NCBI GenBank assembly: GCA_002390205.1
Contig: DGOV01000099.1
Location: 1-30,131 of the forward strand
From: Proteobacteria bacterium UBA4457
Lineage (GTDB): Bacteria; Pseudomonadota; Gammaproteobacteria; Ga0077536
DNA length: 30,131 nucleotides
Reading direction: 5' to 3'
The notes below the pieces were generated by a model. The model was not told where the DNA came from, made no database searches, and saw nothing but the letters and a program-made list of their open reading frames with translations. A program made the position numbers and the translations under genes. Positions 24,301 through 30,131 of this stretch are shown piece after piece; the stretch's first letter is position 1; the number at the start of each line of letters is the position of its first letter.

Positions 24301-25347
24301 TCATTGCTTCCACAGAAACTTTTTTATAGTTATGACTAGTGTAAATGTCAGGATCGGCACCCACCAAATGATGGATAGAATGTCCTGTTCTACCCAAGAC
24401 CGCGATAAGCCAAGAAGATTATAGTAGGCAGCGTAGATCGCCAGCGCTAAAGGTAATTTACTGAACCTACTCTTTCTGGGAGTGTTAGTGGTTAAAAACC
24501 ACGCGATAAGTCCTAGTAAGAGAGTAGTGACTGGCGTTGAGAAGCGCCATTGTAATTCAGCGGAGTCAAATGAATCATTTGAGTTAAACAGTTCGATTGT
24601 TGGGATTGATTTGGAACGGTATTCCGTTTCGTTTTCTATACGAGTCCTCAACCGAATTTCAAGATAATTGAATTTGCCTATAATATCTTTGTCATCAGTT
24701 CTCTGGCGGAATACGCTAGCGTTATGCAAGACTAATAAATGAGAATCGTCGTTATCAAAGAGTTTAAGCATCCCTGAAGGAGCTGATACGATTTCCAGAT
24801 AATCCTCTTTTGTCGAGCGTATGAATACCCCAGTTATCTGGTTACTTTCTTTTTCTAGCCCCTCGATATACACCGTTCTCTGTCCGTCGTTAAAGTCGTA
24901 AAACTGGCCAGGTTTTATGCGTTCGAAGCCTGCAGAAGCTTGTGCAGTCTCTTTTAACTGGAAAATGGCATCATAGGTCATTGGCCGAGCAAAACACGAC
25001 AGTAGCCCTGCGATTAGTGAAACGGCTACGCAAACAGTGATGATGGGCTTGAGGATATCTAGATCACGCATTCCGGCGCACCGTATGACAACTAGTTCGT
25101 TTCGAACGCCGAGATTTGCAATGCCAAATATAATTGCGAAATATAAAGAAAGCGGGAGCAACACCTCTAGAGCAATAATTAATTTATATAATGTGAGCGT
25201 TAGTACCTCGTTTAATTTATATAACCCGCTTGCTGCATCGATCATGAAACGCGTGAAGCTATATGAAAAGAAGATGACAAAGAGTGTTATCGCCGCTGCA
25301 ATTAAGTTTGAGTTTATTTCCCGGTATATGTAACGATTTATAATCAC
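24301..25347 (-). CDS. LptF-like permease
   Basis: The protein is 348 aa from a GTG start. 'MIINRYIYREINSNLIAAAITLFVIFFSYSFTRFM' is the LptF-type first helix. 'EVLLPLSLYFAIIFGIANLGVRNELVVIRCAGM' is the cytoplasmic coupling stretch. 'FYDFNDGQRTVYIEGLEKES' belongs to the periplasmic domain, and three C-terminal helices follow. It would pair with the adjacent LptG-like protein and an LptB ATPase encoded elsewhere. No LptB is in this window. Its GTG lies only 11 bp from the ATG of the divergent LptA-like gene, so the promoters of both must lie inside the neighbouring coding sequences. Confidence 0.85.
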   Translation of the reverse strand: MIINRYIYREINSNLIAAAITLFVIFFSYSFTRFMIDAASGLYKLNEVLTLTLYKLIIALEVLLPLSLYFAIIFGIANLGVRNELVVIRCAGMRDLDILKPIITVCVAVSLIAGLLSCFARPMTYDAIFQLKETAQASAGFERIKPGQFYDFNDGQRTVYIEGLEKESNQITGVFIRSTKEDYLEIVSAPSGMLKLFDNDDSHLLVLHNASVFRQRTDDKDIIGKFNYLEIRLRTRIENETEYRSKSIPTIELFNSNDSFDSAELQWRFSTPVTTLLLGLIAWFLTTNTPRKSRFSKLPLALAIYAAYYNLLGLSRSWVEQDILSIIWWVPILTFTLVITIKKFLWKQ

Positions 25348-25358
25348 TGGAGGTCCAT

Positions 25359-25901
25359 ATGTATGATAGCTGCTGGTTGCTTGGCCAGTTCCCTTTGCAT
25401 ATGATGGCTTCGACTATACTGTTTCGCAACATGTACTTTCGTATGATTCTATTTTTACAGATTTTTAGTTTGCTTTTTTTTTCTTATATGCAGAGCTTAG
25501 CAGCTTATTACCCTGTGCTAGTAGTCGCTGAAAAAGCGGTCCAAAGTAACTTAGAAGGCGGGTTTTTTATTAGTGGAGGCTTGTCTATAAAAGAAGAACA
25601 ATGGGAAATAAAAGCATCGAAAGGTCTAATAAGTGGTCCTTTAACAGATGCTGATGTTCTTGAAGTTGCTGGTAGCCCCGCGAGTATCAGGTACAATTTT
25701 GAAGATAAAGCCCCGTTTTTAGGTACGGGATCTCTATTAACTTATGATGTGGTCAAGAAAACAGTGGATATGCAGGGTGACGCAGAGATTTCGGCTGATG
25801 CCCAGTTGATTTCTAGTAATGCCATACATTATGATTTGGAAACTGGGACATGGGAGGCCGGAAATAATTCGAGAGTTAAAGTTCGTCGAATTATGCGGTA
25901 G
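25359..25901 (+). CDS. LptA/OstA-like periplasmic protein
   Basis: The protein is 180 aa (E. coli LptA 185). GGAGG five bases before the ATG at 25359 fixes this start, leaving an unusually long N-terminal region before a signal peptide of about residues 28-48 ('FRMILFLQIFSLLFFSYMQSLAA'). The mature part is all beta-strand-like. 'VLEVAGSPASIRYNFEDKAPFLGTGSLLTYDVVKKTVDMQGDAEISADAQLISSNAIHYDLETGTWEAGNNSRVKV' follows the LptA jellyroll repeat pattern, including 'IHYDLETGTWEA'. LptA-type proteins form a periplasmic bridge for LPS. Here it could form a bridge from the LptFG-like pair for a different lipid. It is divergent from lptF and convergent with an NTP-transferase gene (4-bp gap). Confidence 0.7.
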   Translation: MYDSCWLLGQFPLHMMASTILFRNMYFRMILFLQIFSLLFFSYMQSLAAYYPVLVVAEKAVQSNLEGGFFISGGLSIKEEQWEIKASKGLISGPLTDADVLEVAGSPASIRYNFEDKAPFLGTGSLLTYDVVKKTVDMQGDAEISADAQLISSNAIHYDLETGTWEAGNNSRVKVRRIMR

Positions 25902-25905
25902 AAAG

Positions 25906-26631
25906 TTACAGCCAGGCAGAGACAGTTTTTTTAGCCGTCTCTAAATCACCGACTGAATCTATTTCACACCATTCAGAGCCATCTATGGGGCAAGCAAACA
26001 CCTTAAGTGACTGTGCAATGGAATCTATTGCTGAGAGGTACCATTGAGATAGTCCGGAGCCAGATCGCATCATCGAGTTGAGCTCGCTTACAAATAGCGA
26101 TGCGCCCTCATGATTGAAGGACATCATCCCGATTGATTCCCCATCTACTCGCGCTCGATCAAGTGTCTTAGAAACGTTTTTTACTATACCGGTCTCTACA
26201 ATAACTTTCATATCATCGTCGTCATATAAATCTTTGCAGTCAGTCACTAAGTTAATAGGGTTTTCGGGGTTGGCCGCCAAAAGTTTCTCTACTATGGCTG
26301 ATTCAAATAGTGTGTCTCCGTTGATGATCATGAAAGGAGCCGTCATCTCATGTTTAGCGATCCAACAAGTCCCTAGGTTATCTGATTGAGAATAGAATGG
26401 ATTGTATAGAGTACGTGCCGATATATCCTTTTGGTTGTCGATGATGTGGTCTATTTGATCTGCTCCAAAGCCAGTGATTACTACAACTTCGTGTATCTGA
26501 CATTTCGCTAGTGCTCGGAGTTGCCACTCTAGAACTGAAGTGCTGCCCACACTAAGAGCGGCTTTAGGTGTTTTTTTTGTTAACGGTAAGAGTCGTTTCC
26601 CTTGCCCTGCGCTTAGGATGATAGCTTTCAT
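25906..26631 (-). CDS. Sugar-phosphate/choline-phosphate-type nucleotidyltransferase
   Basis: The protein is 241 aa. 'KAIILSAGQGKRLLPLTKKTPKAAL' is the GxGxRLxPLT...PK signature of nucleotidyltransferases that activate sugar phosphates or phospho-alcohols. 'PFMIINGDTLFE' holds the metal-binding Asp. 'EWCEIDSVGDLETAKKTVSAWL' is the C-terminal metal site seen in LicC-like and MurNAc/heptose nucleotidyltransferases. The closest type by layout is the short LicC/HddC-like group. It would make an NDP- or CDP-activated donor, a plausible source for the CDP-alcohol phosphotransferase in this locus. The start has GAGG upstream (GAGGAAAAACG-ATG). Confidence 0.85.
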   Translation of the reverse strand: MKAIILSAGQGKRLLPLTKKTPKAALSVGSTSVLEWQLRALAKCQIHEVVVITGFGADQIDHIIDNQKDISARTLYNPFYSQSDNLGTCWIAKHEMTAPFMIINGDTLFESAIVEKLLAANPENPINLVTDCKDLYDDDDMKVIVETGIVKNVSKTLDRARVDGESIGMMSFNHEGASLFVSELNSMMRSGSGLSQWYLSAIDSIAQSLKVFACPIDGSEWCEIDSVGDLETAKKTVSAWL

Positions 26632-26742
26632 CGTTTTTCCTCAGAGAAATTTGGTGCTGTTTGAAATTGCTGCGCACCTTAACACGAATAGCTGCTTTAT
26701 TCGATCTACTACAATCTAGTCTTGATGTGAATAAGATTCATC

Positions 26743-27519
26743 TTAAGTATTTGGTTTTTTTGATCGTAGGTTGCTGTTCCATATCAAAATATTTTTCATA
26801 GGCTCTTTTACATAATGTGTGGCCTTCATCAAACGGAGTATTCCTTTATTTAAAAGCTTGCCAAAATTATCCATGGGCCTGTCTACATCGACAAACAAGA
26901 CAGCTCGATATTCTGCTGTGTCATTATGAACTTCGTGCTCATAGGTGTCGTCGAAGAGGACGCATTCACCTTCGGACCAGGTGTAAATTAATTTGTCGAC
27001 ACGTAACCAGCAACTTGCATTCTCTTTAGGTACCTTTATACCTAGGTGACATCTTACCAGAGCTTTAGTCGGTCCCCGATGAGGAGGGATACGATAGTTA
27101 GGAGCAAGAATTGAAAACCAAGCATTTTGTATACCAGGTATTTTTTTTAAAAGAGCAGAAGTTTTTGGACATTGAATGCAGTTTTGGCTAATTGGGCGCC
27201 CGAAAACGAAAAAAGGGTACGTTTTCCAGTTGTCAGCTGTAGATATCCTAGACTGATCGGGCGAGAGTTGATGAAAGGCAGGAATACTTTCAGGGTGCAG
27301 CCACACCTTTTCGAATTCTTCGCGGATGTCAGGATAAGATTTCTCCATCATGGGCACCCAGGTAAAGCAACTGTTTGGAAGGATGGGGTCATTGGGCAAA
27401 AGAGAGTGTCTTGACTGTAATCTCGCAATTACCCTAAGAAATTTCTTCCCGAGCATATGTGTGATTCGGCGCTTTAGGCTTTGCTGTTTTTCCTGTTCAA
27501 TCATTTGAGCAGATCTCAT
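26743..27519 (-). CDS. Aspartyl/asparaginyl beta-hydroxylase family (LpxO-like) lipid hydroxylase
   Basis: The protein is 258 aa from the ATG at 27519. A second Met at 27504 is an alternative start. It is an Fe(II)/2-oxoglutarate dioxygenase. 'YRIPPHRGPTKALVRCHLGI' supplies the first metal His (147), 'CWLRVDKLIYTWSEGECVLFDDTYEHEVHN' the second (195), and 'YRAVLFVDVDRP' the 2-oxoglutarate Arg region. LpxO in this family hydroxylates the 2-position of a lipid A acyl chain. Beside ceramide genes the likely target is the alpha carbon of the ceramide N-acyl chain or another lipid position. That is inference. It overlaps the end of the upstream MobA-like gene by 8 to 23 bp, so the two are coupled. 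Confidence 0.8.
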   Translation of the reverse strand: MRSAQMIEQEKQQSLKRRITHMLGKKFLRVIARLQSRHSLLPNDPILPNSCFTWVPMMEKSYPDIREEFEKVWLHPESIPAFHQLSPDQSRISTADNWKTYPFFVFGRPISQNCIQCPKTSALLKKIPGIQNAWFSILAPNYRIPPHRGPTKALVRCHLGIKVPKENASCWLRVDKLIYTWSEGECVLFDDTYEHEVHNDTAEYRAVLFVDVDRPMDNFGKLLNKGILRLMKATHYVKEPMKNILIWNSNLRSKKPNT

Positions 27520-28270
27520 TAGCTAACTTTAGGTCGCCTTCAGAGTCAACATCGATAGCGGCGATGGGATTTGAAACTGATACGTACCTGACCCGAGCTC
27601 CTGAGCAACTCGAAAGTTTTTCAAATAGTTCGTCAATTGTCAGCAGCCTAAAAAGATATTTCAGTAACAGTTTAGGACCGAGTTTCATGACTATCCGCCA
27701 TGGTTTTTTTCGATCGGCTTCGAGCGCTTTCCAGAAGCTTAAAACAGACTGACTTTCTGTAGTGTTAAGTAAAAATAAATTACATCCACAGTATATTCCG
27801 TCTGCAAATCGTAACAGGGTGCGTTTGGTCTGAGGGAATGCTTTTATGACGTCTGTATGAAGCGCTAGGCCGACCACAAGATCGGCCTGAACAGTCTTCG
27901 CGGACTTACAAAAGTCATCAATAATCTCAGGTGTAAGTAATGCATGGTCAGCCGTTGTTAGTAAAGCGGGCAAGATACTCACATGCCTTAAAGCCTTGGC
28001 TGCGCTAGCTGCAGGACCTTTGTCGGGGCTTAGCCAGTCAAAGCCATAATTATCTATTAAATCGCTTAATGAGGACTCGCCTAAAAAGCTCTCTTTCGAT
28101 GGCCCAACAATCGACGCAGTAGTTATTAAGCGGCTGTTATGGATTGCTAGTAAAACTCGGTTAATGCATGTGACACCATTAACTTTAACGAATATGCCAC
28201 TTGAGACATTATTAGATTTGGCTAGTGGACTTCCGCCTGGCCTATCTCCAGCAAGAATAATGGCATGCAT
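27497..28270 (-). CDS. MobA-like NTP transferase
   Basis: The protein is 257 aa. 'MHAIILAGDRPGGSPLAKSNNVSSGIFVKVNGVTCINRVL' has the N-terminal LAG..R...P....K pattern of MobA-like nucleotidyltransferases. 'ALLTTADHALLTPEIIDDF' replaces the usual GDxP-type metal motif with TADHALL, as in a proteobacterial subgroup of unknown substrate. 'YCGCNLFLL' and 'AAIDVDSEGDLKLANEI' are also family features. It probably activates a head-group precursor for the nearby lipid enzymes. AAAGGACAG gives an AGGA ribosome binding site. It follows the ceramide-synthase-like gene by 32 bp on the same strand. Confidence 0.78.
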   Translation of the reverse strand: MHAIILAGDRPGGSPLAKSNNVSSGIFVKVNGVTCINRVLLAIHNSRLITTASIVGPSKESFLGESSLSDLIDNYGFDWLSPDKGPAASAAKALRHVSILPALLTTADHALLTPEIIDDFCKSAKTVQADLVVGLALHTDVIKAFPQTKRTLLRFADGIYCGCNLFLLNTTESQSVLSFWKALEADRKKPWRIVMKLGPKLLLKYLFRLLTIDELFEKLSSCSGARVRYVSVSNPIAAIDVDSEGDLKLANEICSND

Positions 28271-28302
28271 TCATCTGTCCTTTGTATTCTGTTAGTTTGT
28301 TT

Positions 28303-29433
28303 TCAACTACCGTCTAATTTTTTATCATATACACGGTAGCGCTTGGATTGATATCCGCCTAGGATATCAACAATTGTTTTCATTCCTTCGTTATTTTCTA
28401 AAACCCATGACATTTCCACACTTGTGATCCCCTTGTTGACTGCATGGGTGCGCACTGCATTTATTACCGAAAGAGCGAGCCCAGGCCCGAGCCGAGTGTT
28501 GTGAAACCTGCGACGCACGCCCATCAAAGGTATACGACCAGTACTTGGGTAGCCGAACTTCAGTCTTCGTATCAATTTAAACAATCCGGTCGGCCATAAT
28601 CGACCATTAAGATCAGCGATCGCTTCATTCAAATTAGGTAGAAGAACCATAAACGCTACGGGCTCTCGATCAATTTCGGCTATCTGTATGAAGTCTGCTG
28701 GCACCAACATTAGCATCTCTTTGCCGATCGCCAAGAATTCTTCTCTATCAAAAGGAACAAAGCCCCAATTTTCTGACCAAGCGTCATTGAAAATATCTCT
28801 AATCACCTCAAGATCTCTATTCGCATTTTTCCTATCAATTGCTCTTAACTTCACTTTCCCATCTAGCTTAGCTAGCAGTTTGGTCATAAAACTCGGTGGC
28901 TCAAAGTTCGGATTTATGAGGAATGCAAACATATCCATCGATTTCTTGTAGCTGAGCTGTTCTATGAGTTTCCCGTAATATTTTGGTGCATGAGTCATCA
29001 TGAAGTAAGGAGGGGTGTCGAAACCTTCAACAAGCAAGCCCACTTCTTGGTTGATGTTGAGGCTAAAAGGTCCGCGTGCCGAGTTCATTCCTTGTTCTTT
29101 TAACCAGTTTTCAGCTACCCGAAATAATTCCGTTGCAACCTTAATATCGTCGGTACATTCAAAGTTACCAAAAAATCCTGTGTGGTCATTGTATTGCTCG
29201 AGATGTGCTTGATCTACTTGGGCGCTGATCCGACCCACCGGGGTTTGGTTTTCGTAAGCCACCCAACCTTTCCAAATAAGGTGCTTAAATATTCCTTGGC
29301 TAGGTGATAAGGCCTGTTTACGTTCTAGAAGTAGTGGCGGCACCCAGTTTTTATCGGATTGGTAGATATACCAGGGTACTTTCACAAACGCAGAGAGTTG
29401 TTTTTTATCTTCAACGGCTAATATTTTAAGCAT
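28303..29433 (-). CDS. GNAT-fold N-acyltransferase, bacterial ceramide synthase (bCerS)-like
   Basis: The protein is 376 aa. 'FVKVPWYIYQSDKNWVPPLLLERKQALSP', 'GWVAYENQTPVGRISAQVDQAHLEQYNDHTGFFGNFEC', 'GPFSLNINQEVGLLVEGFDTPPYFMMTHAPKYYGKLIEQLSYKKSMDM' and 'SVEMSWVLENNEGMKTIVDILGGYQSKRYRVYDK' identify a conserved GNAT-superfamily group often mislabelled dATP pyrophosphohydrolase. The Caulobacter ceramide synthase, which N-acylates 3-oxosphinganine, belongs to this kind of protein. With SPT, CerR, ACP and acyl-ACP synthetase in the same locus, ceramide synthase is the best reading. The gene heads a minus-strand unit that continues with the MobA-like and hydroxylase genes. No strong ribosome binding site is visible before its ATG. 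Confidence 0.78.
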   Translation of the reverse strand: MLKILAVEDKKQLSAFVKVPWYIYQSDKNWVPPLLLERKQALSPSQGIFKHLIWKGWVAYENQTPVGRISAQVDQAHLEQYNDHTGFFGNFECTDDIKVATELFRVAENWLKEQGMNSARGPFSLNINQEVGLLVEGFDTPPYFMMTHAPKYYGKLIEQLSYKKSMDMFAFLINPNFEPPSFMTKLLAKLDGKVKLRAIDRKNANRDLEVIRDIFNDAWSENWGFVPFDREEFLAIGKEMLMLVPADFIQIAEIDREPVAFMVLLPNLNEAIADLNGRLWPTGLFKLIRRLKFGYPSTGRIPLMGVRRRFHNTRLGPGLALSVINAVRTHAVNKGITSVEMSWVLENNEGMKTIVDILGGYQSKRYRVYDKKLDGS

Positions 29434-29530
29434 AGGTGAGTAAGATCCAAAGTAGGGTTCGAGAAGCCATGTGGTGTATTCCTTTTGCCAGGCTAGGACG
29501 TATCATTCGACCTGCATAAGCAACTATCCT

Positions 29531-29549
29531 TGCGACAAATTTTATCGCA
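29531..29549. promoter_or_regulatory. Inverted repeat between bCerS-like and cupin genes
   Basis: TGCGA-N9-TCGCA lies in the divergent gap between the starts at 29433 and 29613. It is operator-like in form, but the arms are short and no regulator is known. Candidate only. Confidence 0.25.
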
Positions 29550-29612
29550 TCTTCACAGGGGAAGTGTTAATTTGTTGTTTATCTATTAGCCTATTAATTT
29601 AGAGGAGAAACT

Positions 29613-30053
29613 ATGAAAGCTAAAGTAGAGCAAGATTACGTTCAAATCAATGAGTTAGAGTGGCAGCCGTTCCCAGAGGCCTTTTCAAAAGGGGGCATCA
29701 ACTGGAAATTACTTCATACATCTCCTGAGATGGGCGCTTGGACAGCGATCTTTGATTGCCCTAAGGGTTCTTCCTTTGATAGCCATATTCATGTCGGTCC
29801 AGGCGAGTACTTACTGATCAAAGGTAAAATGGAAGTCCGAGGAGGCGATGGAGAAGGGGGTGCTACTGCTCTGGAATTAGGTTATGGCTATGAGTCTTGT
29901 GGTGCCCGCCATGATCAGACGTACTTTCCCATTGACAGTCAATTTTACATGACCTTTCTCGGTCCTCTGCAGTTTATCAACGAAGACAGCAGCCCTCGGG
30001 CCGTAGTTGGCTGGGAGCAAGCTCAGGGTTTGTGGGATTCACAGACAGGCTAG
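29613..30053 (+). CDS. Cupin-domain protein (ChrR/dioxygenase-type)
   Basis: The protein is 146 aa forming one small beta-barrel. 'FDSHIHVGPGEYLLIKGKMEVRGG' carries the first cupin motif with metal ligands His-x-His and Glu. The second motif is weaker, with His in 'GARHDQTYFP'. The N-terminal 'WQPFPEAFSKGGINWKLLHTSPEMGAWTAIF' resembles the ChrR-like cupins and the 2,4'-dihydroxyacetophenone or acetylacetone dioxygenase group. It probably binds Fe or Zn, but the reaction is unknown. GAGGAG six bases before the ATG is a strong ribosome binding site. It is divergent from the bCerS-like gene and need not belong to the lipid locus. Confidence 0.8.
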   Translation: MKAKVEQDYVQINELEWQPFPEAFSKGGINWKLLHTSPEMGAWTAIFDCPKGSSFDSHIHVGPGEYLLIKGKMEVRGGDGEGGATALELGYGYESCGARHDQTYFPIDSQFYMTFLGPLQFINEDSSPRAVVGWEQAQGLWDSQTG

Positions 30054-30107
30054 TTGCTTCTATTGTTACGCGACATAAGAGTTAGGTATATACTCAATTA
30101 AGTCATC

Positions 30108-30131
30108 TGGTGCCGAAGAGAGGACTTGAAC
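30108..30131 (-). tRNA. tRNA 3' end, probably tRNA-Leu (cut by window edge)
   Basis: The minus strand ends in GTTCAAGTCCTCTCTTCGGCACCA. This is a T loop, the T-stem 3' half CCTCT, an acceptor strand CTTCGGC, the discriminator A and an encoded CCA. An acceptor partner GCCGAAG is typical of gammaproteobacterial tRNA-Leu, but the anticodon lies outside the window. Confidence 0.8.

Noticed and set aside
10358..30131. Genomic island flanked by the two tRNA genes
   Set aside because: glnS, dgkA and lexA lie between them, no integrase is present, and no repeated tRNA 3' end was found as an attachment site.
1..30131. CRISPR array, prophage, transposon or toxin-antitoxin system
   Set aside because: I saw no regularly spaced repeats, transposase, integrase or toxin-antitoxin pair.

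Overview
The window reads as chromosomal DNA of a gammaproteobacterium, probably marine or freshwater and Gram-negative. The evidence is the dgkA/lexA adjacency with gamma-type SOS boxes, a genome-encoded CCA on tRNA-Arg(CCT), glnS, the imuA/imuB form, an EmrAB-type pump and moderately AT-rich base composition. I cannot assign a genus.

Positions 1-10135 are accessory or general metabolism. They hold the C-terminal part of a DUF1329-type protein, a dienelactone-hydrolase-like/SnoaL-like fusion divergent from a bacterial-luciferase-type (LLM) flavin monooxygenase, a glutathione S-transferase, a secreted pentapeptide-repeat protein and a second LLM oxidoreductase. After these come a tandem CDGSH Fe-S protein, argC (type 2), an emrA/emrB-like efflux pair and a crotonase-family protein. 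The mix of flavin monooxygenases, GST, crotonase and DUF1329 suggests catabolism of hydrophobic organic compounds, but no substrate can be named.

Positions 10358-15642 are housekeeping and SOS genes: tRNA-Arg(CCT), glnS and dgkA on the minus strand, then lexA-imuA-imuB on the plus strand behind two overlapping LexA boxes. imuB is split by a -1 frame change at a run of nine A that contains the slippery heptamer A AAA AAC. Its conserved C-terminal part continues immediately in the -1 frame. No dnaE2 follows in this window.

Positions 15791-29433 are the most interesting part: a nearly complete bacterial sphingolipid (ceramide) locus. It encodes a fatty-acyl-AMP ligase/acyl-ACP synthetase, a CerR-like NAD-dependent reductase, a dedicated acyl carrier protein and a serine palmitoyltransferase. 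It also encodes a bCerS-like GNAT ceramide synthase and an LpxO/AspH-like hydroxylase. Head-group candidates are a CDP-alcohol phosphotransferase with an N-terminal nucleotidyltransferase-like domain, a nucleotidyltransferase-like protein, two further NTP transferases and a metallophosphoesterase. In the middle sits a private LptF/LptG/LptA-like set, which suggests dedicated export of the finished lipid to the outer membrane. The genes form seven alternating transcription units with convergent gaps of only 4-9 bp. The intergenic region before the first operon carries two Pho-box-like sites in inverted orientation, which would link the locus to phosphate starvation.

The right edge has a cupin gene and the 3' end of a tRNA, probably tRNA-Leu.
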